Of a stretch of DNA of 64,000 nt, positions 30,339 to 42,898 are shown one piece after another. Under the pieces are notes generated by a model. It was not told the DNA's origin. It made no database searches and worked only from the letters and a program-made list of their open reading frames with translations. Both the position numbers and the translations under genes were made by a program. This stretch comes from Metarhizium brunneum. Its lineage: Eukaryota; Ascomycota; Sordariomycetes; Hypocreales; Clavicipitaceae. How positions within the stretch are numbered: the first letter of the stretch is position 1; each line of letters starts with the position of its first letter. The stretch is from NCBI RefSeq assembly GCF_013426205.1, contig NC_089423.1, forward strand, positions 558,001-622,000, written 5' to 3'.

Positions 30339-32626
30339 ATGTACTCCGTACCTAGGTAGGTAGTTTACAGAATCTCAAAGGGGACATGGAATTATGGACT
30401 ATCCACATACTACTGAACAGCCTCTTAGCGCTGGGATGGTACGATTCCGATAACCCTACGGCGTACACAACACCCAACAAACGCCCCTCAAGGGGCTTCA
30501 TGGCTCCATGTTGCATGTAAATAGCCGCTAGCGAAATGGCGGGTATGACGGGCAGTCAAGTCGTGACGGCCTGCCCCTAAACCGTATTATGCGGGTGCAG
30601 GGAATGAAATCAAGGGCGACACCAAGAAGGACTCCATTCCTGTTGGCTCATTGCGTTGGAGGCTTTGCACTCTGTCGACTCTGGGGATGAGGCTGACACC
30701 TTGGTCGAACTCGCTGGCAGTTTCAAATACATTGTACATGAATGGTAGACTGCTTTCTAAAAGACAGAAAAACTTGACATGGAGTCGTCAGTGGTGGTAG
30801 TGTGGCTCGGTTCAAGTCGCAACTTCTGGCAGGAGCGACCGACTGCCTGGCTACTACAAGTTGCCAAGTTGCCAGGCTCTCAATATCCGCACCAGACGTG
30901 AAAAAAAGCTGCTTTGTGACACTCGAGTCCTCGACAGTCGAATTGTGTTGATGCCGCCTTCACCTTTTATCATGTCAATCCAATATTGTCACTACACAGT
31001 ACGAGATCGAGCTTCAGTGTCCCATCCGTCAGAAGTTGCCGAAGCACTGCCAAGAGGGGGTTTAGGGGAATGCCATTTCCGCCGAAAGGCGCCCCCATCA
31101 CGTCGACCGACATCCCTCGCCTATACAAGCTTTTGGTGCATTGACAGCCAACCAAACACGCCCAAGATTCCCATCTGACATCCAACCGCGCCCCTTGCGT
31201 TTGCAACTGCGACTGGAGCCAAGATGCAGGGTCCTTTTGCAGACCGCAGGCTGGGAGAGGGGGTTCTGCACGACAAGACGTGGCCTGCCTGTCGCCGGTT
31301 GTTTGTGGTGGGATATGACTTGGGTGTTGGTTGGGGAAAAGACAGCACGAATGGCTTGCGAGGTCCAGGGCATGCTGTACTGTTCACCTCGAGGCACGAG
31401 ACGCAGAGAGTTGTCGCCTGCTGGTTCATCGCTTCCGGCAGCCAAGGTGGCCATGCACAATATGTAGTTGCATGGCCAGAACACGGAGTGCAGGTTCCAA
31501 CACTTCTGTGACTGTCGAACCGTCTCGGCGTCTCTCAATTGGCATCTCAGTCACAAGAGACAGCCTGTTTTGTCAAGATGCTACCGCCTTCGCCAAGGAT
31601 AGGCCGTCAGATGGCATTTCATTTGCTCAAGTTTACGCCGCAACTGAGGCCTGTTGTGCAGATCTCCTCCAACGTCATGCCGATCCATGATTCTAGACCC
31701 TCGCGTGCTCAACAATGGACCACCGGTGTGTGTGCCGGACGGGTGCTGGTCCGACACTAGCTCGTAGCGTCGACTTGTTGGCTCCAAGCATGCCTTGTTT
31801 TCGCACGACGGCTTCCGGCAGCCTTGATCCCTACAGATGGCTCGGGACTCAGGGCCTTGTGGCTATAATAGCGCTGGCGGCCATTCTCCGCGGTACGGAG
31901 AACTTGGCACAGCTCTGTGGTTGAGGCACACCGTCAGGTAACACAGCAGCATCCGCGACGGGAATGGATCGTCTCTGCCCCCTCGTCTGCTTTGTGGCTG
32001 GCAATTTCATCATGCATGACATGGAAGGAGAGAATGGGTTCAGTTCACTTGCCCCACATCCGAGAGCAGTTGGCTTCTCAACGGAGCCGAGACCGAAGCT
32101 ACTCCGTCCTACATACATACAGGCGCTTGAGAGACAGCTTCGTTGTCATGACTATCGAATATGATACCAGCTGCGCAAGCATTCTTCGTTGCCAACCCCA
32201 TCGCCCTGTTCCGAATTGCTGCTTTTCTCTGGCTTGAATCGCGACCATGTGATAAATTATGTGCCTTGGACTGAGTCCAGTTCCAAAATCTACGGAACGG
32301 ACTCCCGCCTCCGCCCTGATCCACCCATCAACGCCCTCTCGTCGAGTTTGATGCCTGACTAATCGAACCCGGCTTCAATAGCCAGGCCGAGGGCAGTCAA
32401 CCAAATGATGTTTATAATATGATACCTCAAGTTGACTGTTACTGGGTAAGTCTCCATTTGTATACAAATTCTGCCAAACTCCTACTAATGTTGGTGAAGC
32501 CAAGTTGACAGTCTTGTATGAAGCACACTACCCAACCGGATTCCGTCAGACTCCGATCATCGGAACTCGAGGTAGAATAAACGCCGCAGCCTTCACAACA
32601 GTCAAAAAGCAAGCAAAACGATCACC

Positions 32627-33733
32627 ATGTCGGCGCTTCAGGCCAGAGAATCCATTGAGCAACGGATCAAGGCGAGGGACAGCATCCCCAAGGCCCCTCC
32701 GGCGTATCTGCCCACAGCCGGATCGCCGCTATCGGTTGATAAAGAGGTATACGCGACCATACAGAAGGCGCCTCGCGTTCTGATCGACGAATTTACTCTT
32801 CCCATTCGAGCAGGCAGAGCATGGGAAGCACCAGCTGGTTCCATTGTCAAGATTAGCACCCCCGAAGGGCCCCAAGTCGGTGAGTCGATGCGCAATCGCT
32901 TGATGTTGTCCAGTCATATAATAAAACCCAGTCACACCCACGACTTTCCAAACTAACACACACACAGGCGACTTGAACATATGGAATCGCCACAACCCCC
33001 GTGAACGCTTCTGGGCAAGCCGCACCAGGCAGCTCCATGCTTCGCACGTCAGCACGCACGACCGCCTCTGGTCAGTGCTGCCATACATGCGGCCCCTGGC
33101 GACCATCATCCACGACAGCCTCGACTGGTACGGCGTGGACCCCCACGGCGGAAGAGTGCACGACTTGCTAGGCACGCGCTGCGACCCTTATATCAACACC
33201 GTCCTGGCCGGGGAGCAGTACGACTTCCACTGCCACTCCAACTTGACCCGGGCCGTGAAGCCCTACGGCCTCCACGAGTCGGATGTCCACGACGTGATCA
33301 ACATCTTCCAGGCCACCGGTCTCGACGAGCAAGGCCGCTACTTTATGAACCCTAGTCCTGCGCAGGCCGGCGACAGCATCGAGTTCTTGGCCGAGCAAGA
33401 TCTCCTCATGGCCCTGAGTACGTGTTCCCCTGCTCCTCATCCCCCATCCCCCCATTTCACGTTTCCACTCTGTCCGTGTTTTCCGCCGTCCTTTTGTGCC
33501 CCATGTCTAACAATATATCGGCAGGTACGTGCCCCGGCGGCGACCTCTCGGCGTGGGGGTTCGGCAGCGACAGCGAAAAGGAAATGATCAAGTGCTGCCG
33601 CCCGCTCAAGGTGCAGGTTTACCAGCTCCAGGACAGGGAGCTGCTGAACAAGTGTGGCTGGAAACCGGCCGAGGTGTCCAAGTACACTGGCATGCATGGC
33701 GTCGTGTCTCCCGAGGGCGAGAAGCAAGCTTAG
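32627..33733 (+). CDS. DUF1989 (urea-carboxylase-associated family) protein
   Basis: Three exons (32627-32879, 32968-33417, 33525-33733) with introns of 88 and 107 bp give 303 residues. Both junctions keep the frame (PQVG then DLNIWN; LLMALS then TCPGGDLSAWG). The segments GDLNIWNRHNPRERFW, then QLHASHVSTHDRLWS, VDPHGGRVHDLLGTRCDPY and PSPAQAGDSIEFLAEQDLL follow the pattern of DUF1989 proteins. Bacterial relatives are encoded beside urea carboxylase and appear in urea/guanidine degradation operons. The fungal role is not established. Histidine and cysteine residues (HDLLGTRCD, HCHSNL) could bind a metal. No signal peptide is present, so the protein is probably cytosolic. Confidence 0.85.
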
Positions 33734-34097
33734 ATGGTACTGGCCACTGATATATTCATATTCAGTTAGTCGTATAAATCATGAAAGCTATAATATGAGA
33801 CCTGTTGTAGCTGGCATTTTTGTATCCTGTGTTTGTGCAGGTTTGTCGTCATCGTTCAAGCTCGACATGCCGTAGCTCGTACAACTACACCCTCTAGCCA
33901 GAAATACATACATATGATTTGGTGCATTAGGCACAGGTTGAGAGGTTCACATATCGCATGGGGAAAACAGAGACATGTCCGAATAATGGTACATTTAGAT
34001 ATCCATACACGCCCGTCCCTCTCTATATGCAGACCAGCCAGCCACGCACACCCTCGCCCAGCAAGAACAAAGACAAATTCCGTGCCTTGTCTGGGCC
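33734..34097. other. convergent 3' flanks
   Basis: About 360 bases between the DUF1989 stop and the Rpt6 stop on opposite strands. It presumably holds both 3' UTRs. No gene or clear polyadenylation signal stands out. Confidence 0.4.
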
Positions 34098-35350
34098 TCA
34101 CTTCCACAACTTGCCCAACGACACCTCCTTATCATCGTGCTTGTTCAGAATCTTGGCCGTAGCCAGCTCAAAGTCCTCCTGCGTAACATGGACTCTCCTC
34201 TCTCGCAAGGCATACATGCCCGCCTCTGTGCACACGCCCTTCAATTCTGCGCCGGAGCAGCCATTCATCTTTTCAGCAATCTTGGTCAAGTTGATACCTC
34301 TGGTAAGATTCATCTTGCGGCTGTGAATGCGCAGAATATCCGCCCTGGCCTCGACGCTCGGAGGCGGGAATTCGATTTTACGATCGATGCGGCCTGGTCG
34401 GAGGAGCGCGGGGTCCAGAATATCCAGGCGGTTCGTGGCCATGATGATTTTGATGTTCTTGGTGGGCTCGAAACCGTCCAGCTGGTTGAGGAGCTCCAAC
34501 ATGGTGCGCTGGACCTCCGAGTCGCCTCCCGAGGAGCCTTCGACTCGCGAAGAACCAATGCTGTCGATTTCGTCCATGAAAATGATGGACGGCGCATGTT
34601 CACGTGCCATGATGAAGAGCTCGCGCACCATGCGGGATCCTTCACCAATGTACTTCTGGACGAGTTCCGAGCCGGACACTCGGATGAATTTACAGGCAGT
34701 GTGGTGGGCGACGGCTCGGGCGAGGAGGGTTTTGCCTGTACCGGGGGGCCCGTAGAGGAGCACGCCCTTGGGCTGGGCGATTCCCAGGGACTCGAAGAGC
34801 TCGGGGTGCTTGAGGCCCAGCTCGATGACTTCTTTGATTTCCTTGATCTGCTGGTCGAGACCACCAATCATGTCGTAGGTGCTGTCGGGCACTTTCTCGA
34901 CCATCATGAGCGACACCAGGGGGTCAACGGACGAGGGGAGGAGTTTCTCGAGCTTGTAGCTGTCGGAGAGGAGGGTGACGCGCTTTCCTGGGGTGAGCTT
35001 GGCTACGTCGACACTGTCGGAAACGTCGACGACTATGTATGATCCATGTTAGCTGCGGGCCTTTAGTAGCGGAGAGGATCTCGGCAATGGTCTTGCTTGG
35101 ATGGCTGTAGCGTACCGTATTTTCCTTCGGGGTGCACCTTGACGAGCACCTTCTTGGTGCCCATGACCTTGACCACCTCGCCGACATAGGAACCGGGTTG
35201 CTGCAACAGACCGAGCTCTTCTCTGAGTAACCGCACGCGTGAGTTATAGTCGTTTCGTTGGGCCTCGAGGCGGCGCAGAGCTGCTTGACCCTTGAGGATC
35301 TCGAGCTTCATTGCCTCGATCTTGTTGTGGTAGTATTCGTCGAGCGCCAT
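34098..35350 (-). CDS. RPT6: 26S proteasome regulatory ATPase subunit 8 (Rpt6)
   Basis: Two exons (35350-35116 and 35032-34098) around an 83-bp intron give 389 residues, the normal Rpt6 length. The order is an N-terminal coiled coil ([18 protein letters not shown]), then an OB domain ([20 protein letters not shown]), then the AAA+ domain. The AAA+ domain has Walker A GPPGTGKT, Walker [12 protein letters not shown], the pore-loop region [13 protein letters not shown], sensor MATNR and arginine fingers in [13 protein letters not shown]. The C-terminus ends SLGKLWK, close to the HbYX-type tail that docks into the alpha ring. The junction EGKY then [10 protein letters not shown] is in frame. It is one of six base ATPases that unfold substrates for the 20S core. 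It sits convergent to the DUF1989 gene. Confidence 0.96.
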
Positions 35351-37853
35351 GATGTCTTGTATGCTGAAATGTCTATCCGGGGAGGGAAGGGAGAGGGAGA
35401 ATCAGGCGTCGCAGATGTCGACTGCTAGACGCAGATCCGGAGCAAGTTTAGAAATACCGGGTGCGATGGACTCGAATCGTTTGGGGAATGTTGTTCGTGG
35501 TTGCCGGGATGGCGTTTGATGTTGGTGATGTGCACCTTGAGGTGAAGCTTGGACAAGGCTGCAGGGTGTCTCGTAAGCAGCTGGCCACGGCATTGGCTTT
35601 GCGAGCGACATGCAGGGCAATGGTCATGGCCAGCCGGAAGAAGTGTTCTGCCGGATTCCGAGAAGGCTCATCTCCAGTGGCGTCCGCTTTCCTTCTTGCA
35701 GCTTCAACCACACCTACTCCGTAAGGTTGTGGGGAAAACAAAGGCGCAGCCCCAAGCAGCCACCAGTTTGCATTTGCATGGAGGGTGGGGATTCTGCAAG
35801 CTGGTGAAGGAATGGCGAGATGACTGGAGGCGATACGTAGCTGAAATGCTGCAGTTCCTAGGCCCATGCCTACCGTCGGGCCGCAGTGGATCATGACTGC
35901 CTGGTCTTCCCAGTGGTCGGTCGTATCTGGGGATCCAAGAATATGGGTATCCGGTCAGGCATCATCAGTCTTTCGAACCGATCAAAACGATGCCGAGGAG
36001 TGTCGTGTGACGGGTCATGGGATTCTCCGATGGACGGAATACGCACACATCTGCCGCTACACATGTCCTCTCTAGTCAAGCTGTCCGCCGTCTTTCCAGG
36101 CCCAATTTCCATTAACCAAAACCGGTAGTGTTGAGACCTGCAGCCGGCCACGCACGACTGCCACCCCAAATGTGAGGTGAGCGTGCATGGAACGCCTCGA
36201 AAGGGACCCAAAGGGGCCGAAGGGAGGCAGAGACACTGCACGCGCTTCGTGGTTCCTCCATTCTTTGAGTCACGCGGGGGCCGACCCCTAACAACAACGG
36301 ACAGTCTGGTGTCTCGCATCCGGTGTTGAACTCGGCATGGGTTGATGATTATTAGGCACATGGCGAAGCGGAAGGAAATTAATGGTGGCATCCAGTCACT
36401 ACCTCGTCAACTCGCAACCTCTTGCAATACCTATGACGGTCATTATTGGCAAAGGATACGGAGTCGATGCTGCGTGACGTGGAAATGAGGGCAAATCATA
36501 TGGAGGAGCTCGCGAGGCGTCTCCTCATATTGGTCAAGACGGCATGGTGAGCCGTAGAGACGCACACACGGTATTGGGTGGCAGAGATTATGGACTTGGC
36601 AGCCTTGCCACAACATATAGAAGCTTCAGTAGCATTGATGGAATCATGTTCAGGATGTTACACAACAGCAGTGACGGTCCGAAACGGTGCCATGTAGCAT
36701 CCCAGATGCTCGAGTCACAGATGATGAAGGACAGATGATGCGATCCCGGAGCCAGGGTTGAGGCCTTGCGAAGCATTGGCATGGAGTTTCTTGCCCTTTG
36801 CTATGGACCAATGGTCAATGTATGTTGTGGCGAGCGAAGGCTTTGATTTGATGGATCAGTAGGAGGTCGAGGGGGCCCCTGATTGATGATGGCCATGATA
36901 AATGACGGGCTTGCGTCCATGGCGACACAGTTGCCTCGATTTGCCTATTTTCATGCCATGATGCATCTGATACTCGGTTTTCCTAAATTCGAAGCCCGGC
37001 TCGACTGCATCCACTCTGGGACCGAATCTCTCGGCGTGGGCGACGCCCAGCCAAAGAAGGCGTCGTGCTCTGTGCCAAGGCCAGAGACAAGACAAGGTTT
37101 AGGATTGCCAAGGACCACAGCCAATAAGCCCAGCTGGGATCTTCTTACCTACCTCAGGCTCAGGTAGGGACTCCGTACTTGGCGTCTCTCTTTCTCTCTC
37201 TGTCTTTATTATTTGGTTCTTCATTTCAATGTTTGTATTTTTTCCCTCCTCATTTCCACCACGGACTGGTAATAGCTCTTTGCCGCGTACGTCTTCCGCC
37301 TCTCCAGCTGCGTGAGGCATCCAGGCAAAACCCGTCTCGGCTTCTCTCACGTCGGCGCCAGCATTGGACGCCTCGCCGGCCATCATCTCCATCGCCCTCG
37401 TCCGATCACTCTCCACCAACCCATCCATCACGCTCCAGACGACGCCGCAAGCTGCTCCGACCCCCTCCGTCCCCGAGCAACTCCCACGCTAGTCCCGTGC
37501 CTTAGTCGTCGACTGACTCCGTCGGTGCCGCGTCTGCCGGTGCTTGCTCTGGCTTTCCTCCTCGTGTCGCTTCATTATTTTCCGCCGCGTGCTTTGCTGC
37601 AGAAACAATCCCGTCCGATCCTAGTTCCCTTGTGCTGCTTCCGAGACGCAGCATCGGCTTCACGCGAGGCAGGCGCGAGGAAATGCTCCCCGTTTTGAGT
37701 ACTTGATTGAGCTGCCCAGAGCTCCGCTGCATGCTGCTTCTGCACTCTCCTAATCCCGGTCGCAGCTTTTCTTTGCATTGCACTGCAACCTTGCTGATCG
37801 ACTTTTGTTTGAGCACGGCAACTTTGCGGCCGGAGTACCGCTGCCTGTGAACC
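35351..37853. other. 2.5-kb divergent spacer, Rpt6 and antiporter promoters
   Basis: Starts of both neighbours face away from it. Short frames occur on both strands (for example 35448-35894 minus), but none is recognisable. The pyrimidine-rich stretch at 37180-37260 and the C-rich leader to 37853 look like a long 5' UTR for the antiporter gene. GGACTCCGTACTTGG occurs at 37168. Confidence 0.4.
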
Positions 37854-40800
37854 ATGGATGCTCCAAGCAAGGACGGCGCGTCATCGGGACGCCGTCAAAC
37901 ACCACTCACATCCCCGACCGACGCACGTCGCAACACAGACGACAACACAACACCGAGTCGCCCCGGCGATGGCTTCGGCGAGAGCTACCAGTCAACCGAA
38001 ACTGTGCGACACAGACCCGAAGGCGCGGGATATGGTACGTGTCAATCCTTTTTTTTTCTAATGTGCTGCTACTCGCCGCGACTTGACGTCCGCACATATG
38101 CTGACGCCGTCACCTGCAGGGTCCATAAACAACCCTCCCACCGCAAGCAGTAGCCAAACCGCGGCCGAGTCGTCGCAATCCCAAGACCGCCCCCAGTCGA
38201 AAGGAACGCCTCAGCGATCGGGTTTCAAACCTCCCCATAGAGTCAAGTCGTTTCCCCGGTTGCGAAAACCACCCCTGTCCAGGAGGACGTCTTCCAACAC
38301 TCCGCACCGTGGCGAAATCTTCTCTGCCGACGATGAGCCTCACGAGGTTGTGGCCGATGCTGCCGAGCGCCAGGGCTACTCCACTCGTCGACGGTCGCAA
38401 CAGGCTAGTACACCACTGTCACGCCTCCAGTCGTATCGAGCCGGCGGCGATGGAGAAGACGAAGAGGAAACTCGCGCCGGGGGCGTTCCCACCACGACGA
38501 CAGAGGAAGACGAGCCAGAGCATAGCGATGAGTTGCCACTGGAAGAGCACGTTGACTGTGATTCCGACGGCGAGATAAGCGAGGCCGAAAGCTTTACTCT
38601 CAAAGACAGACAGCAGGCAATAAACCAGACCCATCCATTTGGTATCAGAGTCTGGAAGCCTGCATTGTACAAGAAGGATCGGTCCATTCAAAAGTTTGCC
38701 CAGGCCGACATTCACTCCTCTCCTGGAGGCCGAGTGAGCAATTGGCTTCTGCTGTTCAACCTTGTCTGGACCCTTGTATTCGGATGGTGGATGGCCTTTT
38801 TTGCCGCTCTTGGAGCCATCGTTTGCTTACTTTTTGCAGCGGCCCCTAGCGGCAAAGAGTATGGACGAGTCTTGTGGGGGTTGGCCGGCTACCTGATTTA
38901 TCCCTTTGGCAAGTTTGTACGTCTGGAGAAGGACGAAGCCTACTCGCACGAAGACGGAGATGAAGGTCGAAGCATCTCCGAGTATGAGCAGTGGCAGAGC
39001 GGCGATTTAGAGTACGGCCGGCTTTTCTTTGGGCCCGACGGCAACCGATCCATTGTCGGGCGGTCAAGACAAAGTATCGATTCCGAGCACAGCGAAACTG
39101 ACAGCCTGCTGGGACGGGGTCGACGGGGCGCCTCTCGCGATATGCACCCTCGCATGAAGAGACGACGGCGCCTCTTTGGCAGGGGTGAGTGGAACATTGG
39201 CAGAGTCATCTTCTTCATATTCTTTTACTGCCTCATCTCGCCGGCCTTGATCGTCACCTCTGCCATTTGTTGGTTTCTCGTCTTCTGGATTCCCATGGGC
39301 AAGGTGACGATCCTCCTATTCGATCACCTCCGTCGACACCCACTCGCCTTGTCGTTTGAGACTCACATGGGCTACATGCGAAACGACGACGCGCCCGACT
39401 CGTCCATTTTGGTGTGCACCTACCGAGCCGTTGGCTCCAAGTATTGGAAGTACACCATTGACGGCACCAACATTTTTCTGATCAACCTCATGGCCGTCGT
39501 GTGTTTTGTGATTTTCGACTGGGCCGTCCTCGAGGGCGTACTTCACGTGGAGAGCTTCATTACATCCCCAGCTTTCCTGTTTACTGCCGGTCTGTTGTCC
39601 ATCATCCCCCTAGCTTATTTTATTGGCCAGGCGGTTGCATCCATATCAGCCCAGTCGTCCATGGGACTGGGCGCGGCCATCAATGCCTTCTTCGCCACGG
39701 TTGTTGAAGTGTTTCTCTACTGCGTTGCTCTCAGCCAGGGCAAGGGTCAGCTCGTGGAAGGCAGCATTGTCGGCAGCATATTCGCCGGTATCCTCTTCTT
39801 GCCTGGCATTTCCATGTGCTTTGGCGCCCTCAAGCGCAAGACGCAGAGATTCAATGCCCGGTCGGCTGGTGTCACATCCACCATGCTACTATTTGCCGTA
39901 GTGGGTGCCTTTGGCCCGACACTATTCTATCAAATCTATGGGACCCATGAGCTGAGCTGCACGGATTGCGAGGACTTGGAACCTGGTGGGAAAGATGGTC
40001 CTGGTAATGTTCGCGATTGTCGTCGCTGCTACTTCTCCCAGGCACCGGCTCTTGACGATCGGTTTTATCTCGAGGCCGTACGGCCGTACTGTTACCTGGC
40101 CGCTGCCATGCTCTTCTTCTCATACCTGATCGGACTGTGGTTCACGCTGCGAACCCACGCCGCCGTGATCTGGAACGCCGAAATCGAAGAGAAAAGGCAC
40201 GAGGAGCAACTCCAGGCATCTCTACTTCGGGCCTCACAGCCTTCGGCAGCCGAAACTACTGGCACGGATATCCGCGACTCCCATCTCTATAAACGCATTC
40301 TGGGCCAATCACTAAAGCATGTCGGGCTTCAACCTCGCCCCGAGGAAATGGCCCGCCAGGCATCTGCCCCAGACGCTGCCGCCAACGGCACGGCCGCAAC
40401 CCCACACGTAGTTCCTCCTAAGGGCAGCGATACGATTCGGTCTACCGTCAATGTGCCTGGCCTCAGCCAAGCGGACAACACTGCTCTCGCCCGGGAGGTT
40501 GCACACATTGCCGCCACTGCGGCCACGCTTGCGTCGAGGGATCGGGAAAGGCTGCGAAAGCTATCTTCTACCCCGGGTCAACACGGCACCGTCCGAACGC
40601 ATCAGAACCAGGCTGATGAAGCCACGGCAGCTGGTGAAACGGCAACCGTGCATGCTGGAGGCCATGGAGGCGGCGGCCACGATGCTCCAAACTGGGGGCG
40701 CGCAAAGAGTTCCATCATCCTCTTGGGAGCCACCGTACTGTATGCCGTCATTGCGGAAATTCTAGTAGACACGGTGGATGTTGTGTTGGAGAGTTTCTCG

Positions 40801-41355
40801 ATTGATCAAAAGTTCTTGGGTATCACGCTTTTTGCACTTGTTCCCAATACCACCGAGTTCCTGGTAAGTGGGCGCCTCGCTCAAAAGAAAAAGAAAGGTA
40901 TGTAATGCTAACAATCATCATGACAGAACGCCATCTCCTTTGCTATGAACGGAAACATTGCGCTGTCAATGGAAATCGGTTCCGCGTACGCCCTGCAAGT
41001 CTGCCTGCTGCAGATTCCTGCGCTCGTCTTGTTCTCAGCCGTGTACGCCCACATCCCCAGCGGCAGCGACCCGAGCCTGTACACCTTTTCTCTGCTGTTC
41101 CCGCAGTGGGACATGGTGACGGTCATCCTGTGCGTGTTCCTGCTGAGCTACGTCTACGGCGAGGGAAAGAGCAATTATTTCAAGGGCAGCATCTTGGTGC
41201 TGACGTATTTTGTGGTGGTGATTGGGTTCTACTTTAGCGGCTTTACGTCCGAGGTGATGGGCATTGAGCGGTTCGATGTCATGGGTGAAGATGGGAACTA
41301 CAAGAGTTTCAAGACGATTGGCCGCGGGTCGAGCGGGCGGGCGTATGGATTGTGA
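37854..41355 (+). CDS. VNX1: vacuolar/endomembrane cation:H+ antiporter of the CAX family (Vnx1-like)
   Basis: Three exons (37854-38034, 38120-40863, 40927-41355) with 85- and 63-bp introns give 1117 residues. A ~220-residue hydrophilic N-terminus is followed by two early membrane segments (WLLLFNLVWTLVFGWW and the next helix) and a soluble loop. The antiporter core has the two alpha repeats: GLGAAINAFFATVVEVFLY (first) and PNTTEFLNAISFAMNGN with SMEIGSAYALQV (second, spanning the exon 2/3 junction). The acidic residues needed for ion exchange are present. A long acidic/charged loop (about 700-900) separates the halves. Size and layout match yeast Vnx1, a vacuolar Na+/K+-H+ exchanger, rather than the short Vcx1 type. 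A TCXXC-like segment (CTDCEDLEPGG, then CRRCYF) sits in a loop and is unusual. The last coding exon ends right after SSGRAYGL. Confidence 0.9.
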
Positions 41356-42863
41356 GTAATGATGGGGCGCGAAGGGTGTAGTGACTTTACAAATTGTACA
41401 GACGTTTTATGGTTCCCTGTCCTGCTGCACAGGCGCCCGGGTCAGATGGATGGGTGATGTGGAAGGGCGGGCTTCCGTACGTGTATCTCTACTTGACGAA
41501 GCTGTGTATCGAGACGGCTGGACGAAAGCATTGTTTGAGTTTGTTTGCATCGTTGGGACATTGGTGGTTTTCGGGGCAGTCGGGCTGCCGTTGCTCGTTA
41601 GCAATGAGACTAATTGATTGAGTCGTGTGTGTGATGGGGTACTGTTTGTTTGTTTGTTTGCCGCGTCGTGCTCTCGTTCCAGCGATTCTTTGTGGTTTGT
41701 GGAACTAGGCGACTGGGCACCACATGTGGGAAAGAGTCTGGCATGCTTTTGCATTGCAAGGTCTGTTCTTGCTGGATTACGTGCTTTGGAATCTTTTACA
41801 ATGGCGCTCATGCTACTGGTCATCTGCAGCGACTCACGGCACCGCCATGGAGACGGCTTCTACGCGGCCAAATGCGTCCAGAGCATCCCATCGTGGACAT
41901 TACAAGAGCGTTCGTTAGACTGGGTTCCATGTTACGTTGGGCAGTTGGCGTTACAGTTTTGTGAGATCATTCGACATTGCTATCCCCATCTTGTGATGTG
42001 CCAAATGAATTTAAGGCCAGGCGAGGTCCAAACTCTTCCTCACGTCCAGGTCAAGCCCAGAGCGCAATGAAAAGAAAAAAAGAAAACCTGTCAGACGTCC
42101 ATCAACACCCACCCTGCCCATGCGCCCGAAGGCAAACAACGAACAGGGTCGAGATCATCAACAAAGCTTCCCGACATGTTGCCATGCCATACGGGAACAA
42201 TCTCTCTATACAGCACCTGCAGATGCAGATACCGCCGTCCTTGCGGACAGAGCGAGAGGAACCGGAGCTTTCACTCTAGGGCGTCGAGGATATACATTCA
42301 TCAACCAGGGTGGATTCTGTGGCTTCTGTAGGAAACCAAGAGAAGGTCGAACACTATAGAAATGATTCTCCTGCAAAGACGGTCAGAATTGGGTGTTGTG
42401 GTGGTGGGAGAGTGAGCAGTTGGGTGTGTGCTTACTGAAGTATTGTCGATATGAAGAAGAAAGGAAAAAAAGTTCGAAAGAGTGTGCGGCAACGGGTTGT
42501 TTTATAGAAGATTTGCGAGGCGGGCGGTGAGTGCGTGACCGCCTAAAAGTTTTTTTTGGGCGGCAGTATTTTTTGGCGGCGCGCAGGGGTCCCGCCCTGG
42601 TGAAGGGGATGTGAGTTGACGGTGAGAGGAAGAGTGGGGTTGTTTGATTGGGGCGGGTCCGGTGTGGATGTGTCTGGCGGGCTGCGTTTGTTCTGGCCTT
42701 GTGGTTTTTGCTGGTGGTGCAGAGACTTCACGGGATTGTGGAGCGGCTTCATCTCGGCAGGGTGAGAAAAGAGCCGTGGCCTCGGTGGAATTATGGGTTT
42801 TTTGCTGATGCCCTGCTTGGCGGGTTTTTGGCATGCGGTGCAGGGAGCAAAGATTGCATGGGG

Positions 42864-42898
42864 TGTTGTGTTGTGTTGTGTTGTGTTGTGTTGTGTTG
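42864..42898. repeat. (TGTTG)n pentanucleotide microsatellite, about 7 units
   Basis: Perfect repetition of TGTTG from 42864 into 42898, in the spacer downstream of the antiporter gene. In reverse it would read as an artificial Thr-Gln-His-Asn repeat, which explains the open frame there. Confidence 0.85.

Larger units (their letters stand above)
27258..32626. other. 5.4-kb divergent spacer without a recognised gene
   Basis: This lies between the start of the phosphatase (minus) and the start of the DUF1989 gene (plus), so it serves at least as their 5' leaders and promoters. It holds a CA-rich microsatellite at about 27570-27632 and a GT/GC-rich run at 30297-30338. TACTCCGTA/TACGGAGTA motifs recur near 28507, 28968, 29480, 30057 and 30342. 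The longest + frame (28342-29013) lacks domain similarity or codon regularity. A non-coding RNA or long 5' UTR cannot be excluded. Confidence 0.4.

Noticed and set aside
35448..35894. 148-codon minus frame upstream of Rpt6
   Set aside because: Lies in the Rpt6 leader region; no recognisable domain.
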